A stretch of 64,000 nucleotides of DNA from assembly GCF_012726235.1 (NCBI RefSeq), contig NZ_JAASAH010000020.1, forward strand, positions 49,962-113,961, written 5' to 3'. The first letter of the stretch is position 1. Each line of letters starts with the position of its first letter. Source of the stretch: Streptomyces sp. HNM0574. Its GTDB lineage: Bacteria > Actinomycetota > Actinomycetes > Streptomycetales > Streptomycetaceae. Below, piece by piece: positions 60,174 to 64,000 of the stretch. The notes under the pieces were generated by a model. That model saw only the letters and a list, made by a program, of their open reading frames with translations. It was not told the DNA's origin and ran no database searches. The position numbers and the translations under genes are program-made.

Positions 60174-60974
60174 GTGACGCAGTCCGCCGAAGCCGAAGCC
60201 GCCCTGACCGGAGTCCGTAACTTCCGTGACGTCGGTGGCCTGCCCACCCTGGACGGACGCCGGGTGCGGCCGGGGGTGCTCTACCGCAGCGGACACCTGG
60301 CCCACGCCACCGAGGAGGACGCCGCGTTCCTCGGCGGCCTCGGCCTCCACACGATCTTCGACTTCCGCAACTCCGCCGACCAGGCCCTGGAGGGCCCCGA
60401 CGTCGCGCTCCCCGGCGTCCGCAACGTCCACATACCTCTCACCGACCCCGCCGACGGCGCCGAGTTCTGGACGATGGTGCGGGACGGCGAGCTCGACCAG
60501 CTCCGCGCGGCCCTCGCCGACGGCCAGGCCGCGGGCCGCATGATCTCCTCCTACCGCGCCATCATCAAGGGCCGCACCGAGGAGCACGGCAGGCTGCTGC
60601 AGGCGCTCGCCGAGGACAGCGTCCCCGCGCTGATGCACTGCGCGGCGGGCAAGGACCGCGCGGGCCTGTCCGTCGCCGTGACGCTGCTCGCCCTGGGCGT
60701 GCGCCAGGAGGCCATCGAGGCCGACTACCTGGAGTCCAACTCCCCGCACCGCCGGTACAAGGTCCGCCGCAGCGACAAGTCCGAGGCCGGCATGTCGCCC
60801 GAGGTCATGGAGCTCCTGGCGCCGCTCTTCGACGCCCGTCCGACGTACCTCGCCGCCGCCTTCGACACGATCACCGAGCTGTGGGGCGACGTCGACACCT
60901 ACCTGAGCCAGGGCCTGGGCCTCACCGCCGCGACGCGGGAACGCCTCCAGGGCCGCATGCTGGAAGACTCCTGA
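60174..60974 (+). CDS. Tyrosine-protein phosphatase (Y_phosphatase3 family)
   Basis: 266 residues. Signature loop HCAAGKDRAG near 159-168 (Cys160 nucleophile, Arg166), with NFRDVGGLPTLDGRRVRPGVLYRSGHLA near 16-43 as the family entry motif and a general-acid segment around DFRNSADQ. These actinobacterial phosphatases include PtpB-like enzymes acting on phosphotyrosine and phosphoinositides. GTG 60174 has GAAGGAG upstream. The 268-bp gap upstream holds no gene, only tandem GGGCGCGGGCC units near 59935-59965 and a TATCGT (60034-60039) that could serve as a -10. Confidence 0.92.
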   Translation: MTQSAEAEAALTGVRNFRDVGGLPTLDGRRVRPGVLYRSGHLAHATEEDAAFLGGLGLHTIFDFRNSADQALEGPDVALPGVRNVHIPLTDPADGAEFWTMVRDGELDQLRAALADGQAAGRMISSYRAIIKGRTEEHGRLLQALAEDSVPALMHCAAGKDRAGLSVAVTLLALGVRQEAIEADYLESNSPHRRYKVRRSDKSEAGMSPEVMELLAPLFDARPTYLAAAFDTITELWGDVDTYLSQGLGLTAATRERLQGRMLEDS

Positions 60975-60999
60975 CGCACGGGCCGTCGCCCCCGCCGCC

Positions 61000-62385
61000 T
61001 CAGCGGCGGGCGGTGACGGCCTGCTTCGCGAGGGTGCGGCCGAAATCCCAGATCAGCCCGCCGCCCGCGTGCGCCTCGTCCATGATCGAGACGAACGCGT
61101 CGACGAACCGCTCCACCTCGCGCTCCCCCACGATCAGCGGCGGGATGAGCTTGATGACCTCCAGCTCGTCGCCCGAGACCTGGGTCAGGATGCGGTGCCG
61201 CTGGAGCAGCGGCACCACCACCAGCTGCGCGAACAGCCCCTTCCTGGCGGCCTGCAGCATCGTCCAGCGGCTCCGCAGCCCGAGCGAGGACGGCCGCCCG
61301 AACTCGATGCCGATCATCAGCCCCCGCCCGCGCACCTCGCGCAACAGCTCGTACCTGCCGGTGAGTTCGGCGAGCCGGCCGCGCAGCAGGTCGCCGGTGC
61401 GCCGGGCGTTCTCGACCAGCCGCTCGTCCTCCAGCACCGTCAGCGTGGCGAGGCCGGCGGCCATGGCCTGCGCGTTGGAGCCGAAGCTCGCCGAGTGGAC
61501 CAGGACCCGGTCCATGGACGAGTAGACCTTCTTGAAGATCCACTCCTTGCCGAGCGTCGCCCCGACGGGCACCACCCCGCCGGAGAGCGTCTTCGCCACG
61601 CACACCAGATCCGGGTCGGCGCCCTCCCCGTGCTGGTACGCGAAGAAGTCCCCGGTGCGCCCGAGCCCCGTCTGCACCTCGTCGGCGATCAGCAACGCCT
61701 TGTGCCGGCGCAGGAGTTCACCCGCCGCGCGCAGGTACCCGGGCGGCGCCTCGTGCACGCCCTTGCCCTGCACCGGCTCGACGACGAACGCGGCCACGTC
61801 GCCCCGCCGCAGCTCCCGCTCCAGCGCGTCCAGATCGCCCAGCGGCACCGCGTCCCCCGGCAGCAGCGGCCCGAACCCGCGCCGGAACGCCTCCTCCCCG
61901 TTGACCGACAGCGAGCCCGCGGTCAGCCCGTGGAAGGCGTGCGCGCAGTACAGGACGCGGGGCCGGCCCGTGACGTGCCGGGCGAACTTCAGCGCGGTCT
62001 CGACGGCCTCCGTCCCCGAGTTGCCGAAGAACACCCGGTCCAGACCCGGCGCGTGCCCGAGCAGCTTCTCGGCGAGCAGCCCGGGCAGCGGCGGGCAGTC
62101 GAACCGGGTCAGGTCGGCGAGCTGCAGGTCGAGCACGTCGTGCAGGGCCTGCCGTACGACGGGATGGTTGCGGCCCAGCCCCATGACGCCGAAGCCCGCG
62201 AGCATGTCGAGGTAGTCGCGGCCCTCGGCGTCGTAGAAGTAGGCGCCCTCGGCCCGTTCGTAGAACTTGTCGAAGCCGATGGTGCGCAGCATGCGCGGCA
62301 GTTGGTGGTTGAGATACCGGGAGTGCAGCTCGTACCGCTCGTCCCGGCGCTCCCCGAGCAGTTTCTCCAGGTCGAAGCCCGTCAC
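61000..62385 (-). CDS. hpnO: Hopanoid aminotransferase HpnO (class III)
   Basis: 461 residues, aspartate aminotransferase class III. The PLP Lys is in CVAKTLSGGVVPVGA near 270. GNSGTEAVETALKFARHVTG near 125-144 binds the cofactor phosphate, and VEPVQGKGVHEAPPGYL is the family bridge. HpnO converts the ribose-derived aldehyde of bacteriohopanetetrol-type side chains to aminobacteriohopanetriol. It lies 50 bp after hpnH, so it belongs to the hop operon. GTG 62385 with an AGAGGG leader was chosen; the first residues VTGFDLEKLLGERRDERYELHSRYLNHQLPRM match the usual family start. It ends 25 bp from the convergent phosphatase stop. Confidence 0.88.
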   Translation of the reverse strand: MTGFDLEKLLGERRDERYELHSRYLNHQLPRMLRTIGFDKFYERAEGAYFYDAEGRDYLDMLAGFGVMGLGRNHPVVRQALHDVLDLQLADLTRFDCPPLPGLLAEKLLGHAPGLDRVFFGNSGTEAVETALKFARHVTGRPRVLYCAHAFHGLTAGSLSVNGEEAFRRGFGPLLPGDAVPLGDLDALERELRRGDVAAFVVEPVQGKGVHEAPPGYLRAAGELLRRHKALLIADEVQTGLGRTGDFFAYQHGEGADPDLVCVAKTLSGGVVPVGATLGKEWIFKKVYSSMDRVLVHSASFGSNAQAMAAGLATLTVLEDERLVENARRTGDLLRGRLAELTGRYELLREVRGRGLMIGIEFGRPSSLGLRSRWTMLQAARKGLFAQLVVVPLLQRHRILTQVSGDELEVIKLIPPLIVGEREVERFVDAFVSIMDEAHAGGGLIWDFGRTLAKQAVTARR

Positions 62386-62435
62386 CTCGGTCGCCCTCTC
62401 TCCCCGTGATCCCGCCAACCGACCCTCGTACGCCG

Positions 62436-63455
62436 CTACTTGGGGTTCTGCACGGTCTCCCTGGCCGCGCGCAGCGACTCCTTGAGCGAGCCCATGGTCG
62501 CCAGCACGGCGGTGGGTTCGTAGCCGCAGTGCGCCATGCAGTTCGCGCACCGCGGGTCCTTGCCGCGCCCGTACGCCTCCCAGTCGGTCTCCTCGACCAG
62601 TTCCTTGTACGTGGGGACGTAGCCGTCGCTCATCAGGTAGCAGGGGCGCTGCCAGCCGTAGAGCGAGTAGTTGGGGATCGCCCAGGCCGTGCACGGGAAG
62701 TCGGCGCGGCCCTCCAGGAAGTCCAGGAAGAGCGGGCTGTGGTTGAGCCGCCAGCGGTCCCGGTTGCCGTCGGCGAAGGCTTTGCGGAACAGCTCCCTGG
62801 TCTGCTCGACGCCGAGGAAGTGCTCCTGGTCGGGCGCCTTCTCGTAGGCGTAGGCGGGCGAGACCATCATCTCGTCCACCTTGAGGTCGTCGTTGAGGTA
62901 GTTGAGCACCTCGACGACGGTCTGCGGGGTGTCGGTGTTGAAGAAGGTCGAGTTGGTGGTGACGCGGAAGCCGCGTCGCTTCGCCTCCTTCATCGCCGCC
63001 ACGGCCTCGTCGAACACACCCTCCTTCGCGACGGACTCGTCGTGCCGCTCCCGCAGCCCGTCGATGTGCACCGCGAAGGCGAAGTACGGGGACGGCTCGA
63101 ACTGGTCCATCTTCTTGCGCAGCAGCATCGCGTTGGTGCACAGGAAGACGTACTTCCGGCGGGCCACCAGCTGCTTGACGATCTCCCCGATCTGGGGGTG
63201 CATCAGCGGCTCGCCCCCCGCGATGGAGACCATCGGCGCCCCGGACTCCAGCACGGCACCGACCGCCTGGGCGACGGGCATCCGCTGCTTCAGGACCCCG
63301 GCCGGGTGCTGGATCTTGCCGCACCCCTCGCACGCGAGGTTGCAGGCGTACAGCGGCTCCAGTTCGACGATCAGCGGGAACTTCTCGCGCCGTCGGAGCT
63401 TCTGGCTCAGCAGGTACGAGCCGATACGGACGGTCTGGCGCAGCGGCATGGCCAT
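62436..63455 (-). CDS. hpnH: Adenosyl-hopene transferase HpnH (radical SAM)
   Basis: 339 residues. Joins adenosine to hopene (diploptene), the first step of C35 hopanoid side chains. Radical SAM Cys38-x3-Cys42-x2-Cys45 (CNLACEGC) and a C-terminal Cys-rich stretch GKDPRCANCMAHCGYEP near 305-321. The N-terminus MAMPLRQTVRIGSYLLSQKL fits the family. GGAGG is ten bases before ATG 63455. It is seven bases after the hpnG stop, so it is coupled. Confidence 0.95.
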   Translation of the reverse strand: MAMPLRQTVRIGSYLLSQKLRRREKFPLIVELEPLYACNLACEGCGKIQHPAGVLKQRMPVAQAVGAVLESGAPMVSIAGGEPLMHPQIGEIVKQLVARRKYVFLCTNAMLLRKKMDQFEPSPYFAFAVHIDGLRERHDESVAKEGVFDEAVAAMKEAKRRGFRVTTNSTFFNTDTPQTVVEVLNYLNDDLKVDEMMVSPAYAYEKAPDQEHFLGVEQTRELFRKAFADGNRDRWRLNHSPLFLDFLEGRADFPCTAWAIPNYSLYGWQRPCYLMSDGYVPTYKELVEETDWEAYGRGKDPRCANCMAHCGYEPTAVLATMGSLKESLRAARETVQNPK

Positions 63456-63462
63456 GACGCGC

Positions 63463-64000
63463 TCACCTCCAGGGGAGCAGCAAGGATCGGTGCCATTCGA
63501 CAAACGCGGGCATAACCCGGCGTAGCATGATGAATGCCGATATTCCACCGCGAAGCGTGCCGATGCGAATCAGCTCGTGTCCTGGCGCGTCGACCACCAC
63601 TCGTACGGCGGCAACCGGCCGCTCACCGGCCGCCGCGACGGCCGCACCCAGGGTGGCGGCGGATTCCATGTCTACGGCGACGGCTCCCGTGGACTCGCGC
63701 AGCGCCGCCCGCTCGGCACCCCGCACGACGTGCCCCGATCCGGCCAGCGTCCCCGTGTGCACCGTCCCGAACCCGGCCAGCGCCTCCGCCAGCACCTCAC
63801 TTCCGGTGCAGGCGGTGCGCCGGTCCCCGTCCCGGGTGTCGGTGGCGACGACGAGGTCGCCCGGGTGCATGCCGGGCGCGAGCCCCGCGCAGAACCCGGT
63901 GGCCAGCACCGCCGTCGCGCCGTGTCCCGGCTCCTCGCGCAGTGCCCCCGCCAGCGCGGCCCGTGCGGCCTGCGGCCCCATGCCCGTCCGCAGCACGCGC
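63463..64000 (-). CDS. hpnG: Adenosylhopane nucleosidase HpnG, N-terminus cut by window edge
   Basis: The visible 178 residues are the phosphorylase/nucleosidase fold: GMGPQAARAALAGAL near the start, LATGFCAGLAPGMHPGDLVVATDTRD, and AVDMESAATLGAAVAAAGE (phosphate/ribose-binding ME(S/T) segment). HpnG removes adenine from adenosylhopane to leave ribosylhopane. It overlaps the right window edge, so the real start is outside. Seven bases separate it from hpnH. Together hpnG, hpnH and hpnO give C35 hopanoid side chain formation. Confidence 0.9.
   Translation of the reverse strand, partial: RVLRTGMGPQAARAALAGALREEPGHGATAVLATGFCAGLAPGMHPGDLVVATDTRDGDRRTACTGSEVLAEALAGFGTVHTGTLAGSGHVVRGAERAALRESTGAVAVDMESAATLGAAVAAAGERPVAAVRVVVDAPGHELIRIGTLRGGISAFIMLRRVMPAFVEWHRSLLLPWR

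Overview
The base composition (very high GC, third codon positions almost always G or C), the many GTG starts with 4-bp GTGA overlaps, and the gene families present (conservon, XRE/DUF397 pairs, ergothioneine and hopanoid genes, DUF4190, DUF6227, DUF6343) point to a Streptomyces chromosome. No rRNA, tRNA, CRISPR array or insertion sequence was seen. Both window ends cut genes: an O-methyltransferase at the left edge and hpnG at the right edge.

Layout. (1) 1-1.9 kb: partial O-methyltransferase, a TetR regulator, and two small membrane proteins across a 16-bp-arm palindrome. (2) 2.0-6.5 kb: ergothioneine operon egtABCD on the minus strand, divergent from a stand-alone LigD-type polymerase domain (6.7-7.6 kb). 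(3) 7.6-14.8 kb, minus strand: flavin disulfide reductase, universal stress protein, zinc alcohol dehydrogenase, a ClpC-like AAA+ ATPase without an obvious ClpP-docking loop, and a glutathione-transferase-like protein without the usual N-terminal cysteine, preceded by a possible leader peptide. (4) 15.2-20.8 kb: regulatory island with two XRE/DUF397 pairs, an RsbW-like ATPase and two methyltransferases of one actinobacterial family. Two divergent regions here share an operator-like sequence. (5) 20.9-28.6 kb: long acyl-CoA dehydrogenase, LCP ligase, FAD-Rieske oxidoreductase, DUF6227, LysM-M23 peptidase, DUF6343.

(6) 28.7-33.8 kb: a compact cluster of unknown purpose. A NUDIX hydrolase and an HTH/TPR-like regulator diverge from five genes: an unknown 155-residue protein, a phosphotransferase-fold protein with an altered catalytic loop, a methyltransferase, a HAD-like protein and a small CxxxC/CxxC protein. 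This is the best candidate for an undescribed system. (7) 33.85-39.3 kb: five-gene ABC importer operon of the peptide/nickel class with a near-consensus Nur box (TTGCGA-N5-TTGCAA on the coding strand), so very probably nikABCDE. (8) 39.5-42.6 kb: a third methyltransferase of the same family translationally coupled to a PAS-GGDEF-EAL protein. (9) 42.7-46.9 kb: alpha/beta hydrolase and a Tat-exported family 2 beta-galactosidase. (10) 46.9-50.6 kb: conservon cvnABCD. (11) 51.1-59.9 kb: a tightly coupled catabolic operon (acyl-CoA dehydrogenase, TPP-dependent 2-oxoacid decarboxylase, amino-acid dehydrogenase, ADP-forming acyl-CoA synthetase), followed by a convergent APC permease and a TetR regulator. 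Together these look like uptake, deamination, decarboxylation and CoA activation of an unidentified amino acid. (12) 60.2-64 kb: tyrosine phosphatase and the hopanoid side-chain genes hpnG-hpnH-hpnO.

Functions are inferred by reading the proteins. No database search was run. Start codons were chosen from ribosome-binding sites, coupling and family length. Hairpins and palindromes were read by eye.
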